Below, in pieces: positions 53,069-61,788 of a DNA stretch of 64,000 nt. Below the pieces are notes generated by a model that did no database searches, was not told the DNA's origin, and worked only from the letters and a program-made list of their open reading frames with translations. Source of the DNA: Rheinheimera sp. (lineage in GTDB: Bacteria > Pseudomonadota > Gammaproteobacteria > Enterobacterales > Alteromonadaceae); assembly GCA_003482455.1 (NCBI GenBank), contig DMYW01000058.1, positions 11,238-75,237 of the forward strand, in the 5' to 3' direction. The translations under genes and the position numbers were made by a program. Every line of letters starts with the position of its first letter. The first letter of the stretch is position 1.

Positions 53069-56000
53069 TTAGCAGGCGGGCGTTACATCGGATTCGCGCT
53101 CTACCGTTTTGCGAAACAACGCCATGTACAGTGCGGGCACAAAAAATAATGTCATCGCGGTGCCAACACCGATTCCCCCGATCAAGACGAAGGCTAAAGG
53201 GCCCCAGAAGGTATCGAAGGTTAATGGGATAAACGCTAGCATGGCAGCGAGCGCTGTGAGGATCACTGGACGAGCGCGGCGCACAGTTGCTTCAACGACA
53301 GCTTGACGCGGCGACAAACCTTGCTTGAGGTTGTCACTGACTTGTTGCGTTAAGATCAGGGTGTTACGCATCAAAATCCCCGCCAGACCAATCAAACCAA
53401 GCAATGCGACAAACCCAAAAGGTTGATTGAAAATAAGTAGGGCAAACGCAGCACCGATAAGGCCAAGTGGCGCCGTGGCTAGCACCATCATAGTGCCAAT
53501 AAAGCTGCGCATTTGTAGCATGATAAAGACCAACATCAAACCAATCATCAACGGCATTAACTTGTTAATGGACGCATCTGCCTTACCTGATTCTTCCACA
53601 GAACCAGCTTGTTCGATGCTATATCCTGCCGGTAAATTGCCGCGGATCTCGGCGATTTGCTCCCACAAGCGGGCAGAGACAAAGTTTGGTTGTGCGCCTT
53701 CGACATCCGCAGCAACAGCTAAATAGGTGCGACGATTCATCCGTTTAATAAAAGGCTCTTCGAATTTGATGTCCGGGCCGCTTAATTGCTGCAGCGGCAC
53801 CACTTGCCCTGTGCTGGATTTGATTTCCAACTGGTCAATCGCGGTATAACTGTCCGGTTGCAGCCTTACAATGACCGGCACTTGCCGAATATCTTCGCGC
53901 AGTTGCGTGATCTCATAACCCGATAGCTGCAGTTGCAATTGCGAGGCGACGTCGGCCGAGGTTAAACCAAACGCCGTGAGTTTTTCGGGGCTCAGTGCCA
54001 AATGATAGGCAGGCGCCATTTCATCCCATTCCAAGTGGGGGTCGACAATTGCAGGATCATTGGCCATCACGTTGCGTACTTGGTTGGCGATGTCGCGGAC
54101 GACTCGGTTATCCGGGCCAAATACACGGAAACTTACCGGCCACGCTACTGGCGGACCGTAGAGCAGGCGAGTGACCCGCACCCGAGCTTCTGGGAATTCC
54201 CCTTTATTCACGTGACTTTGCAGCAACTCAATTATCCGATCACGCGCTTTATCGTCGTGGGCAACAACCAACACTTTGGCAAATGCACTATTGGGTTGTT
54301 CTGGGTTTGCCGAGATGAAAAATCGCGGTGCGCCGGCGCCAACAAAAGCGCTGAGTGACTTCACATCCACATTGCCGTGTAAAATCCGTTCAATTTTGCG
54401 GGTGGTCTGGTCGGTGGTCTGCAACGACGTGCCGTGCGGTAGGTAGACGCTAATCAATACTTCCGGCCGATCTGAGGTTGGGAAGAATTGCTTCTGCACC
54501 ACTTTGGCCATCAAAAATACCGAAAACATAAACAAACCAACAGTTGCCGCGATCACCTGACGCTTATGGGCAATGCACCATTGCACCAGTTTTCGAAACT
54601 TCAGGTAGATGGGGCTGCGGTAGACGTCAATTTGATGTCCCGACAGGTTCGGCAGCATCCGAGTACCCAAATACGGCGTAAACGTGACAGCCACCACCCA
54701 AGAGATGATCAAAGCAAAGCCAACCACCCAGAAAATATTGCCGGTGTATTCACCAACGCCGGACTTGGCAAAACCAATAGGTACAAACCCAGAAATGGTC
54801 ACCAGGGTACCAAACAGCATAGGCGCAGCCGTTGCAGTCCACGCAAAGCCAGCCGCTTTAATACGGTCCATGCCTTCTTCAAGTTTTACCATCATCATTT
54901 CGATGGCAATGATCGCGTCGTCCACCAGCAAGCCCAGCGAGATAATCAGCGCGCCAAGTGTGATGCGATCAAGGTTGATGTCCAGCGCACGCATGGTTAA
55001 AAAGGTTAAGCCAAGTGTCAGCGGCACGGCGATACCGACGATGAGGCCCGCCCGCAAACCTATGGCGACGATACTGACGGCCATCACGACGATCACGGCG
55101 ACTAAAAACTTCACTTGGAACAAGTCTACTGCCGCGGTGATCGCATCGGATTGATTCGTCAGCTGGTGCATCGACATCCCTGCAGGCAGCGTCTGCAACT
55201 GACCTTGATACCAATGTTCAATTTGTTTACCTAGCTCAAGCCCATTAAAGCCGCGTTGCATGACGACGCCGAGCAAGACCGCATCTTGGCCGTCATTGCG
55301 GGCCAGCAGTTGTGGTGGATCCTCGTAACCGCGGCGAATGTCTGCCACGTCCTGCAGACGCAGTGTTTGACCTTGCCAATTGAGACGAATATCCCGCAAC
55401 TGCTGTAACGTATTGATACGGCTGTCGAGCCGGACACTCACGGCTTGCGCTTGTGTTTGCAGTTGTCCTGCTGGCATTAGCTGCGTTTGTCGTTGCAATT
55501 GGCGTTCAACTTCGGAAAATGGCATGGCCAGCGCCGTGAGGCGTTCGCGGTCAAATTCAATGAACACGCGCTCTGGCCGATCGGCGATGATCATGGCTTT
55601 TTCAACACCGGGGATCGCAGATAACTGGTCGCGAAAACGCTCCGCCGTTCGACTTAAATCGCGAAACGGCAAGCCGGGGGCTGACAAGGCGTAGAGGGTG
55701 AAGTACACATCTGAAAAGCTATCGTTAACGATGGGGCCGATGACGCCTTTGGGCAGTTGCGGCGCTTCATCTTGCATCCGTTTGCGCACTTGGTAAAACA
55801 GCTCGGGCACTTCGTGCGAAGGGGTGTAGTCTTTGAATTCGACAATCATGTTGGCCGCGCCGGGTGCGACTTGCACATCGATGCGATTAATCAATCGTAC
55901 TTCTTGGATGCGCTTTTCCAGTCGGTTGACCACCAGCTGTTCCATTTCTTGATTGGTCGCGCCCGGCCAATAGGCGCTGACCACTAACACCCGAATGGTA

Positions 56001-56125
56001 AACGTCGGGTCTTCCGCACGCCCCATCGACAAAAATGCCCAGACGCCGCCCAGCAGCGCCATCAGGATGAAAAACAGCGTGATGGATTTTTCGCGAACCG
56101 CGAGCAGCGATAGGTTGAACTTCAT
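53069..56125 (-). CDS. RND efflux pump inner-membrane transporter (second system)
   Basis: The 1018-residue protein is an RND transporter of the HAE1-like group. It begins with MKFNLSLLAVREKSITLFFILMA, has the proton-relay GLLVDDAIIAIEMM motif in helix 4 and two large periplasmic loops. I chose the ATG at 56125, which gives an ATGA overlap with the adaptor gene; the frame continues 54 codons upstream through the adaptor gene and is not coding there. Members close to this start pattern export toxic compounds such as solvents or biocides, but this cannot be read here. A TetR repressor gene is divergent upstream. Confidence 0.94.
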   Translation of the reverse strand: MKFNLSLLAVREKSITLFFILMALLGGVWAFLSMGRAEDPTFTIRVLVVSAYWPGATNQEMEQLVVNRLEKRIQEVRLINRIDVQVAPGAANMIVEFKDYTPSHEVPELFYQVRKRMQDEAPQLPKGVIGPIVNDSFSDVYFTLYALSAPGLPFRDLSRTAERFRDQLSAIPGVEKAMIIADRPERVFIEFDRERLTALAMPFSEVERQLQRQTQLMPAGQLQTQAQAVSVRLDSRINTLQQLRDIRLNWQGQTLRLQDVADIRRGYEDPPQLLARNDGQDAVLLGVVMQRGFNGLELGKQIEHWYQGQLQTLPAGMSMHQLTNQSDAITAAVDLFQVKFLVAVIVVMAVSIVAIGLRAGLIVGIAVPLTLGLTFLTMRALDINLDRITLGALIISLGLLVDDAIIAIEMMMVKLEEGMDRIKAAGFAWTATAAPMLFGTLVTISGFVPIGFAKSGVGEYTGNIFWVVGFALIISWVVAVTFTPYLGTRMLPNLSGHQIDVYRSPIYLKFRKLVQWCIAHKRQVIAATVGLFMFSVFLMAKVVQKQFFPTSDRPEVLISVYLPHGTSLQTTDQTTRKIERILHGNVDVKSLSAFVGAGAPRFFISANPEQPNSAFAKVLVVAHDDKARDRIIELLQSHVNKGEFPEARVRVTRLLYGPPVAWPVSFRVFGPDNRVVRDIANQVRNVMANDPAIVDPHLEWDEMAPAYHLALSPEKLTAFGLTSADVASQLQLQLSGYEITQLREDIRQVPVIVRLQPDSYTAIDQLEIKSSTGQVVPLQQLSGPDIKFEEPFIKRMNRRTYLAVAADVEGAQPNFVSARLWEQIAEIRGNLPAGYSIEQAGSVEESGKADASINKLMPLMIGLMLVFIMLQMRSFIGTMMVLATAPLGLIGAAFALLIFNQPFGFVALLGLIGLAGILMRNTLILTQQVSDNLKQGLSPRQAVVEATVRRARPVILTALAAMLAFIPLTFDTFWGPLAFVLIGGIGVGTAMTLFFVPALYMALFRKTVERESDVTPAC

Positions 56126-57183
56126 GGTTGCGTCTCCGCCACCACCATGTTCGGCTGCAGCAGGTGAGTCCCTAGCGCGACTATTTTGCTGCCAATCGGT
56201 AAGTCGGTGCGCACTTCGACTGTTTCTGTGTCGATGCGAACCACTTGCACTTTGACTGGATTTACTTTGCCGTCTTTTAGCACCCACACTTGCGCGCCGT
56301 TCGCTCTATTATCTAGCGCGCCAAGTGGTACTTCTGCCACACCTTGTTGCTCAAGGGGCAAGCTAAAACGGGTCAACACCACACGGCCTAACGACAGTCC
56401 AGTGGCACTTTGCACAATTTTGTAGCGAGCACGGCGCGTCAAGCTGCTAGGATCTGCGCTACCGGCGGCGCTGCGTAGGGATAATCCAATAGGTTCACCG
56501 GTGGATGTCACCAAGATACCGGTTTGCGGCGGCACAATACTTTCGGGCAGCTGCACTTCAACATCGAGTTCTTGATCGTTGCCAAGGCCGGCCAGACGCT
56601 GGCCCGCTACCACGACTTGACCAGCTTCTGCCGATACATCCAGCACTATGCCATCGCGAGGGGCAATCGCATCACCATACTGCAATGCGTGTGCGGCTTG
56701 TTGTTGCTGTGCGGCAGCTGCTTGTAAATTCGCTTTGGCTTCGTTGTAGCGCAGGGTCGCTTGGTCAAGCGCTTGCTCGCTGACTAACTTGCCTTTGATC
56801 AGCGCTTGCACTCGTTTGAGATCGGCTTGCGCTGTGTCAAAACTTGCGCTAGCGGCGGAGGCTTGGGCCGATGCCGCGGCGAGGGATTCCGACAAATCTT
56901 TTGGATCGAGTGAAAACAACACTTGGCCAGCTTTGACATTATCACCAGGCTCGACGGCTCGTTTGGCTATGCGACCACTAACTTGAAACGCCACCGGGAT
57001 TTCTTGGCGTGCTTTGATGGTGCCAGTGAGCGTCAATTCGCTTTCGCGTACTAGCTGTAAGGGCTTTGTTAACACGTAATGTGGCTGTTGCTGTACCGAG
57101 GATTCTTGTTGCGGTGAACAAGCGACTAATGCAGCGGATACGGAAAAAACTACCAATAATTGACGACGAGTGGGTTGGCGCAT
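56122..57183 (-). CDS. RND efflux periplasmic adaptor lipoprotein (second system)
   Basis: The 353-residue membrane-fusion protein has a lipoprotein signal ending in AALVAC (Cys near residue 22), lipoyl half-motifs (FQVSGRIAKRAVEPGDNVKAGQVLFSLD, then PRDGIVLDVSAEAGQVVVAG; positions about 65-95 and 180-205) around a helical hairpin, and a beta-barrel region. The chosen ATG at 57183 follows CGAGGTG; an upstream ATG at 57216 lies in the promoter region. It is the first gene of the divergent operon controlled by the TetR gene, and overlaps the pump gene by 4 bp. Confidence 0.93.
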   Translation of the reverse strand: MRQPTRRQLLVVFSVSAALVACSPQQESSVQQQPHYVLTKPLQLVRESELTLTGTIKARQEIPVAFQVSGRIAKRAVEPGDNVKAGQVLFSLDPKDLSESLAAASAQASAASASFDTAQADLKRVQALIKGKLVSEQALDQATLRYNEAKANLQAAAAQQQQAAHALQYGDAIAPRDGIVLDVSAEAGQVVVAGQRLAGLGNDQELDVEVQLPESIVPPQTGILVTSTGEPIGLSLRSAAGSADPSSLTRRARYKIVQSATGLSLGRVVLTRFSLPLEQQGVAEVPLGALDNRANGAQVWVLKDGKVNPVKVQVVRIDTETVEVRTDLPIGSKIVALGTHLLQPNMVVAETQP

Positions 57184-57207
57184 GGGCACCTCGGTTTTAT
57201 AATTTGC

Positions 57208-57221
57208 AGACGACATCGTCT
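57208..57221. promoter_or_regulatory. Palindrome AGACGACATCGTCT in the RND/TetR intergenic region
   Basis: AGACGA, CA and TCGTCT form a perfect 14-bp palindrome 25 bp before the adaptor gene. It differs in sequence from the second palindrome at 57242, so it may bind another regulator or serve as a leader stem. Confidence 0.45.
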
Positions 57222-57241
57222 AAAAATAACGATAACTTAAT

Positions 57242-57263
57242 TATTGAACGATAGCGTTCAATA
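57242..57263. promoter_or_regulatory. Putative TetR operator
   Basis: TATTGAACG and CGTTCAATA are perfect 9-bp inverted arms around ATAG. This 22-bp palindrome lies 17 bp before the TetR start and upstream of the divergent RND operon, the usual layout for a self-regulated TetR operator. T-run and A-rich stretches nearby could hold the two promoters. Confidence 0.75.
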
Positions 57264-57279
57264 TCGCAAGAGTTTTTTT

Positions 57280-57897
57280 ATGCAAGCAATTCAGGTCGGT
57301 AGGCCCGTTGATCGTTCTAAAGATAATGCAATTTTACTTGCAGCGCGCCATTTGTTATCGACACAAGGCGTTAGTTCTTTATCCATGGAGGCTGTCGCGA
57401 AAGCTGCCGGCGTGTCAAAAGCCACTTTATACAATCGTTTTGCCAATCGGCAGGTGCTGATTGAGGCGGTGCTGGGTTCACAAACTGAGTTTTTTAGCGA
57501 AACGTTACAACAAGCTGGAGCAACTACAGCTGAATCCCAACAAGCCTTGATTGAATCGAGTGTGCGGCTGTTGGAGTTTTTATTGTCCGACGAGCAGCAG
57601 TGTTTGATGAATGTAATGCAATCGGGTGCTGAAATTGGTCCTGAGTTGCGCGACATGATGTTTGCCCATGGGCCGGCCGCGACGTTTGCAAACAATGTAG
57701 CGTGGCTTTGCAAAGTCGAAGCAGCAGGGCAGTTACACATCGAGGACAAGGCGTTTGCGGCTGAGTGCCTGTTTGGTATGTTGATCGGCATGGATTGGAT
57801 CCGCGGTATTTTCCGTCAGCCGCCTAATCGCCAACCAGAGTTAATTCGAGCGCATGTTGAACGTGTGGTGCAGTTGTTTTGGCGGATGTTTGCATGA
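57280..57897 (+). CDS. TetR-family repressor of the second RND operon
   Basis: The 205-residue protein has an N-terminal TetR helix-turn-helix (AARHLLSTQGVSSLSMEAVAKAAGVSKATLYNRFANRQVLIEAVLG) and a C-terminal ligand-binding domain of the AcrR type (TetR_C_7-like, not certain). It is divergent from an RND adaptor/pump pair, so it most likely represses that operon and responds to its substrates. I chose the ATG at 57280; an upstream ATG would put the operator inside coding sequence. Its stop overlaps the acetyltransferase start (ATGA). Confidence 0.9.
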   Translation: MQAIQVGRPVDRSKDNAILLAARHLLSTQGVSSLSMEAVAKAAGVSKATLYNRFANRQVLIEAVLGSQTEFFSETLQQAGATTAESQQALIESSVRLLEFLLSDEQQCLMNVMQSGAEIGPELRDMMFAHGPAATFANNVAWLCKVEAAGQLHIEDKAFAAECLFGMLIGMDWIRGIFRQPPNRQPELIRAHVERVVQLFWRMFA

Positions 57898-58346
57898 AAT
57901 CGCAACAGCGGTCAGAGCTGCAAGCACAGCATACGGATGATTTTATCGAGGCAGTCCGTCAGCAGATCATTGCATTTAATGCCCCACATTTCGCAGGTCT
58001 GGTTCGGCAACCCCTTGGTTTTGCGCACTACGATGATGATGGCGCGCTGCTTGGCGGCATCGCGGGAAAAACCTTTGGCAATTGGTTCTTGCTCGAATAC
58101 TTGTGGGTATGCGAAACGCAGCGTGGCAAGGGGCTTGGCCGAGAGTTACTCACCAAGGCTGAGCGAGAAGCCAGCAATCGTGGCTGTCGATTTGTATTGT
58201 TGGATACTTTGGATTTCCAGGCGCAGCCGTTTTATCTGGCACAAGGTTATCTGACGCAGTGGGTGCAACAGCAATACCCGCTAGCAGGGGCCAAGTATTA
58301 TATGACAAAACAGTTGGCTGGCTCTTGCACTGGATCTAACGAGTAG
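57894..58346 (+). CDS. GNAT-family N-acetyltransferase
   Basis: The 150-residue protein fits the GNAT fold, with the acetyl-CoA loop LWVCETQRGKGLGRELL near residue 75 and the C-terminal VLLDTLDFQAQPFYLAQGY. It starts in an ATGA overlap with the TetR gene, so the two are co-expressed. A start five codons earlier is possible. The substrate is unknown; a drug-resistance role next to the efflux operon is only a guess. Confidence 0.85.
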   Translation: MKSQQRSELQAQHTDDFIEAVRQQIIAFNAPHFAGLVRQPLGFAHYDDDGALLGGIAGKTFGNWFLLEYLWVCETQRGKGLGRELLTKAEREASNRGCRFVLLDTLDFQAQPFYLAQGYLTQWVQQQYPLAGAKYYMTKQLAGSCTGSNE

Positions 58347-58374
58347 CGCAAGCAATTCACCAATGTACGCATAC

Positions 58375-58403
58375 AAAAAAACCTGCATTAAGCAGGTTTT
58401 TTT
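58375..58403 (-). terminator. Intrinsic terminator of tRNA-Pro
   Basis: ACCTGC, a five-base loop and GCAGGT are framed by A and T runs on both strands. It lies 3 bp beyond the 3' end of the tRNA on the minus strand, and can also stop the plus-strand acetyltransferase transcript. Confidence 0.85.
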
Positions 58404-58405
58404 GT

Positions 58406-58482
58406 TGGTCGGTACGGCGGGATTTGAACCCACGACCCCTGACACCCCATGACAGTGCGCTACCAAGCTGCGCTACGTACCG
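58406..58482 (-). tRNA. tRNA-Pro(GGG)
   Basis: The 77-base minus-strand sequence folds as a tRNA: acceptor CGGTACG/CGTACCG, D-arm with GCGCAGCTTGGTAGCGC, anticodon loop ATGGGGT with anticodon GGG, T-arm GTGGG/CCCGC with TTCAAAT, and an encoded CCA end. The anticodon stem has a T-T mismatch that also occurs in E. coli tRNA-Pro(GGG), which this closely resembles. Confidence 0.95.
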
Positions 58483-58806
58483 ACGTGCGGCTTATCTTAC
58501 TGGCTTTTAGCCGTTTTGCAATGCTCGGTATTTTAACTGCGGCTTTTTTCAGCAGTTGGGTTTTTACTTGTGAATCAATGCGCTGTTGGACCAAGTCAGC
58601 GGTATTTGCTGTTGGTGTTGCGGCAACAGTCAGTGGTCTTGCGAAATCGGCAATGTTAAACGGGCTGATAGTTACAAATAACTTTCGATCCAAAATATAA
58701 GAAAAATGTAATACAGATCGGTTATGCTGCATTTGCGCTACAAATAATTACAAATATGTCACTGCCTGTAGCGAAATTAACTACAACTACTAGTTTGGGG
58801 TTCACA
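58483..58806. other. Non-coding stretch between tRNA-Pro and the LTD nuclease gene
   Basis: I see no supported gene here. The left part must hold the tRNA promoter (minus strand). The right part (58700-58806) is A/T rich and probably holds the nuclease promoter. Two overlapping open frames exist, one on each strand, but both run into the tRNA and lack a ribosome-binding site. Confidence 0.5.
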
Positions 58807-60090
58807 ATGCAACAAATACGCACTCGCTGGTTGCTATCCGCCGTAGCAAGTTTGCTATTGGCAGGTCCTGCGCACAGCAAAATAATGATTTCGGAGGTGC
58901 TTTACGATGCACCAAATAACGATACGACTGAAGAATTCGTGGAGCTGTACAATGACAGTTGCACCGCGGTTAGTTTGTCTGGCTATTCGTTAACGGACAA
59001 TGGCGCGACCTTTAACCTATCAGGAACCATCGCCGGCAACGGCTATTTTGTGGTCGCAAAAAGCTCCGCGGCACTGCAAAGCTTGTTTGGTAAAGCGGCG
59101 CAACAATCAGGCATGACGTTGTCGCTAGGCAACAGTGGTGATTACGTCAAACTGAAACAAGGCACGACCGAACTTGATATGGTGGCGTTTGAAAATGCTG
59201 TCAGCGGCTGGTCCATCGAAGGCATCGATAAATCGATTGAACGCAAATCGCTGACCGATACCAATAGCGTAAACGACTGGCGAGTGACGACCAAAGGCAA
59301 CCCAACCACAGGTCCATTGTCAGTGACTTGTGGTGGCTCCGGTGGTGGCACGGGCGGTGATACAGGCACCGTCAATTTGCCGACCTATTACGTGAACACT
59401 TCAGGTAAAACTGGTGCAGTGCTCAAAGCGCAACTCAACAGCATTTTGCGCGGGCACGTGCGCTTTACCTATGCGCAAGTGTGGGATGCCATCAGCTACA
59501 CCGACGAAGATCCAAGCAATACCGACAACGTGATTTTGTTGTATGCGGGTCGTTCTCAAGCCAAAACCTTCCGCGCCGGGACCAGCACGTCACAAGATGC
59601 GTGGAACCGCGAGCATGTGTGGGCGAAAAGCCATGGTTTCCCAGATGAAGCCCAGTATGCCCATACCGATCTGCACCATTTGCGCCCAGAAGATGTGTCG
59701 TTAAATTCAACGCGGGGTAACAAAGATTTTGATATTGGTGGCTCAACCATCGCCGAAGCGCCTTTGAACAAAACCGACACCGACAGCTTTGAGCCGCGGG
59801 ATTCGGTCAAAGGCGACGTTGCCCGCATGCTGTTCTACATGGATACGCGGTATGAAGGTGGCGATGAAACAGGCACACCGGATTTATCGATCCCAAACAT
59901 CGCACCGACTGGCAGCACAGCACCGCAAATGGGCAAACTGTGCACCTTAGTAGCTTGGCACAAAGCCGATCCAGTTGATGCTTTTGAACAACGTCGCAAC
60001 AATCGTATTTATGAATTGCAGAAAAACCGCAATCCATTTATCGACAACCCGCAATGGGTAGCAGCGATTTACGGCGCTTCATGCCCCTAA
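58807..60090 (+). CDS. Secreted lamin-tail-domain endonuclease (EndA-like)
   Basis: The 427-residue protein has a signal peptide (cleaved near PAHS), a lamin-tail domain at about residues 25-160 (KIMISEVLYDAPNNDTTEEFVELYN, GYSLTDNGATFNLSGTIAGNGYFVVAK), a Gly/Ser-rich linker near residue 178, then an EndA-type nuclease domain with NREHVWAKSHG (His near residue 269), HTDLHHLRPEDVSLNSTRGNKDF and EPRDSVKGDVARMLFYMDTRYEG. It is a predicted extracellular or surface DNase. The lamin-tail domain probably binds DNA or a surface. The ATG at 58807 starts the signal peptide; an ATG at 58756 is less likely. Confidence 0.92.
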   Translation: MQQIRTRWLLSAVASLLLAGPAHSKIMISEVLYDAPNNDTTEEFVELYNDSCTAVSLSGYSLTDNGATFNLSGTIAGNGYFVVAKSSAALQSLFGKAAQQSGMTLSLGNSGDYVKLKQGTTELDMVAFENAVSGWSIEGIDKSIERKSLTDTNSVNDWRVTTKGNPTTGPLSVTCGGSGGGTGGDTGTVNLPTYYVNTSGKTGAVLKAQLNSILRGHVRFTYAQVWDAISYTDEDPSNTDNVILLYAGRSQAKTFRAGTSTSQDAWNREHVWAKSHGFPDEAQYAHTDLHHLRPEDVSLNSTRGNKDFDIGGSTIAEAPLNKTDTDSFEPRDSVKGDVARMLFYMDTRYEGGDETGTPDLSIPNIAPTGSTAPQMGKLCTLVAWHKADPVDAFEQRRNNRIYELQKNRNPFIDNPQWVAAIYGASCP

Positions 60091-60113
60091 GCATGGCATC
60101 GACCTGATACTTT

Positions 60114-60140
60114 TAAAAAGCACCGGTTCGCCGGTGTTTT
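60114..60140 (+). terminator. Intrinsic terminator after the LTD nuclease gene
   Basis: AGCACCGG, a TTCG loop and CCGGTGTTTT are followed by more Ts. Confidence 0.82.
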
Positions 60141-60197
60141 CTTTTATAAAAACGTTTTTATCCACTGCTCGGCAATTAACAATCCACGGCTAGCTAC

Positions 60198-60226
60198 TGC
60201 ACAAAATGCCTTTGCTCCTCTACAAT
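60198..60226 (+). promoter_or_regulatory. Putative promoter of the AstE-like gene
   Basis: TGCACA (60198-60203), a 17-base spacer and TACAAT (60221-60226) lie about 60 bp before the ATG at 60288. The -10 box is good and the -35 box is weak. Confidence 0.4.
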
Positions 60227-60287
60227 GCCGACACTTCACCTACGCCGGTAACCCATAATTAGAACGGCCAAGCCGCCCCGAGGTTTT

Positions 60288-61352
60288 ATGACATCCATTT
60301 TAAATCGTCAGGTCAATGCCACCGACTTAGTGCAAAGTGGTGATTTTTTGGGCTTTAGTTTAAGTTTTCCAGAGCATCACCCAGCCTTTGATTACGTCAC
60401 CGAACAAGGCATTCGTGTTGAGGTGTGGGACAGCGGCATCGCCTGTTTGACCCCCGCGCAATCGACAACGCAAGATATAGTGTTGAGCTGTGGTATTCAT
60501 GGCAACGAAACTGCGCCTATTGAACTAGTAGCTAAGCTGGTGCAAGACATTTTAACTGGCGTCTTGCCATTGACCTGTCGGTTGCTGGTGCTCATTGGCA
60601 ATCCACCCGCCATCAATGCCGCCAAGCGGGAATTAGTCGATAACTTGAACCGACTGTTTTCTGGCCATCACAGCAAAGGTGACTTCACGCCATCGTGGGA
60701 ACGCAGCCGGGCCGCGCTATTAGAACAAGCGGTGCTGCGGTTTTATCAGTCGGTTGAAGAGGGGCGCCATCGCGCTTTATATGACTTACACACGGCTATT
60801 CGTGGATCTGTGCATGAGAAATTCGCAGTCTATCCGTTTTTGCATGGCGAGCCATGGTCTGAAGCACAGTTGCGGTTTTTAGCCGCCTGTGGCGTGAACA
60901 CCTTTTTATTGATGCAAACGCCCGCTTCAACCTTTAGTTACTTCGCCGCGCAAACGGCTAAAGCGCATGGTTTTACGCTAGAACTTGGCAAAGTCCGACC
61001 TTTTGGTCAAAACGACATGTCGCGTTTTGCCGAGTGTGACACTATGTTGCGTAAGCTGCTGTCAGGAGTGGGATTGGACTTAGCGCCGTTTGCTGAGATC
61101 GCGTTTCATTTCTTTGTCGTAAGTCGCTCGATTAACAAACAGACCGAGCAATTTAAGTTATGTTTTGCCAATGACATTGAAAACTTTACGCAATTTCCAT
61201 TGGGTACTGTGCTTGCTGAAGATGGTGGAGCACAAATCACCGTGGATGAAGTGGGCGAAGCGATTATTTTCCCCAACGCCAACGTAGCGCTGGGTCAACG
61301 CGCTATGCTGTTGGTCAAACCGACAGATATCCGCGGTCAAACAGCGCCATAA
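60288..61352 (+). CDS. astE: Succinylglutamate desuccinylase
   Basis: AstE removes succinate from N-succinylglutamate, the last step of the arginine succinyltransferase pathway. The 354-residue zinc hydrolase shows metal ligands in SCGIHGNETAP (His71, Glu74) and ALYDLHTAIRGS near residue 163, with FTLELGKVRPFGQND carrying the catalytic Glu. The gene stands alone here; other ast genes are not in the window. GAGG precedes the ATG. The related aspartoacylases share this fold, so AstE is preferred but not proven. Confidence 0.9.
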   Translation: MTSILNRQVNATDLVQSGDFLGFSLSFPEHHPAFDYVTEQGIRVEVWDSGIACLTPAQSTTQDIVLSCGIHGNETAPIELVAKLVQDILTGVLPLTCRLLVLIGNPPAINAAKRELVDNLNRLFSGHHSKGDFTPSWERSRAALLEQAVLRFYQSVEEGRHRALYDLHTAIRGSVHEKFAVYPFLHGEPWSEAQLRFLAACGVNTFLLMQTPASTFSYFAAQTAKAHGFTLELGKVRPFGQNDMSRFAECDTMLRKLLSGVGLDLAPFAEIAFHFFVVSRSINKQTEQFKLCFANDIENFTQFPLGTVLAEDGGAQITVDEVGEAIIFPNANVALGQRAMLLVKPTDIRGQTAP

Positions 61353-61392
61353 CGCCGCCTCGACATCAACAAAAGCCATCACATGAACGACC

Positions 61393-61422
61393 AAAAAGCT
61401 GCTGTTGCCCTGCAGCTTTTTG
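61393..61422 (+). terminator. Intrinsic terminator after the AstE-like gene
   Basis: AAAAAGCTGC, a nine-base loop and GCAGCTTTTT, then TGTTTATTTT. Confidence 0.85.
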
Positions 61423-61497
61423 TTTATTTTGCTAGAAGTCAGCCATTGTAATTTCAGTAGATATCTCTTTGTTGAGTTATTCGGATAAGGAAAACTT

Positions 61498-61551
61498 ATG
61501 CGAAGGCGTGGAAAAATTCACGGAAAAACCGGCTGTGTGCTAGTGTTTTAG
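61498..61551 (+). CDS. Possible 17-residue leader peptide
   Basis: ATG at 61498, eight bases after AAGGAAA, opens a frame that ends at TAG 61551 and encodes MRRRGKIHGKTGCVLVF. It has a good ribosome-binding site but only three branched-chain residues, clustered at its end. It could be a leader peptide or a chance short frame. Confidence 0.3.
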   Translation: MRRRGKIHGKTGCVLVF

Positions 61552-61574
61552 ACGGTTTACGCGTTGCAATACAG

Positions 61575-61651
61575 TTTACGTAAAGGTAAAGTTGCGGCGC
61601 TGGATTCCAGATTTACACAGCAATCCACTTGTGACTTGACGTACACGTAAA
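61575..61651. promoter_or_regulatory. Two related candidate operators upstream of the bkd genes
   Basis: TTTACGTAAAGGTAAA (61575-61590) and TTGACGTACACGTAAA (61636-61651) agree at 12 or 13 of 16 positions and lie 61 bp apart. Their ACGTA/GTAAA composition resembles the sites known for the MerR-family regulator LiuR, which controls branched-chain amino-acid degradation genes in gammaproteobacteria. Assignment to LiuR is inference, as no regulator gene is visible. Confidence 0.55.
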
Positions 61652-61689
61652 CTTAAAAATGCAAGCACAGGTGAGATCCAGGGGAGAAG

Positions 61690-61718
61690 CTAGCTTGGCA
61701 GCGGCGCTGCCAAGCTAG
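61690..61718. repeat. Perfect 13-bp inverted repeat in the bkd leader
   Basis: CTAGCTTGGCAGC and GCTGCCAAGCTAG pair perfectly around GGC. No T run follows. It lies 71 bp before the E1 alpha ATG, so it is probably transcribed and forms a stable RNA hairpin. Confidence 0.85.
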
Positions 61719-61788
61719 TCTGGTTCAACATCTGCGTGACCGGGCAAACAACCAAGGTCCAGGTCCGCGCAATGCAAACGAGAGATCT

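Larger units (their letters stand above)
61353..61788 (+). other. Long leader region before the bkd operon
   Basis: This 436-bp region contains a terminator, a possible 17-codon leader ORF, two MerR-type operator-like sites and a 13-bp inverted repeat, each listed separately. I see no other coding sequence. Confidence 0.6.

Noticed and set aside
56126..56287. N-terminal extension of the second RND pump
   Set aside because: These 54 codons overlap the adaptor gene in another frame and encode an Arg/Ser-rich stretch unlike any RND N-terminus. The ATG at 56125 gives the standard start.
58449..58732. Open frames on both strands across tRNA-Pro and its promoter region
   Set aside because: Both run into the tRNA gene, lack ribosome-binding sites, and show no recognisable protein features.
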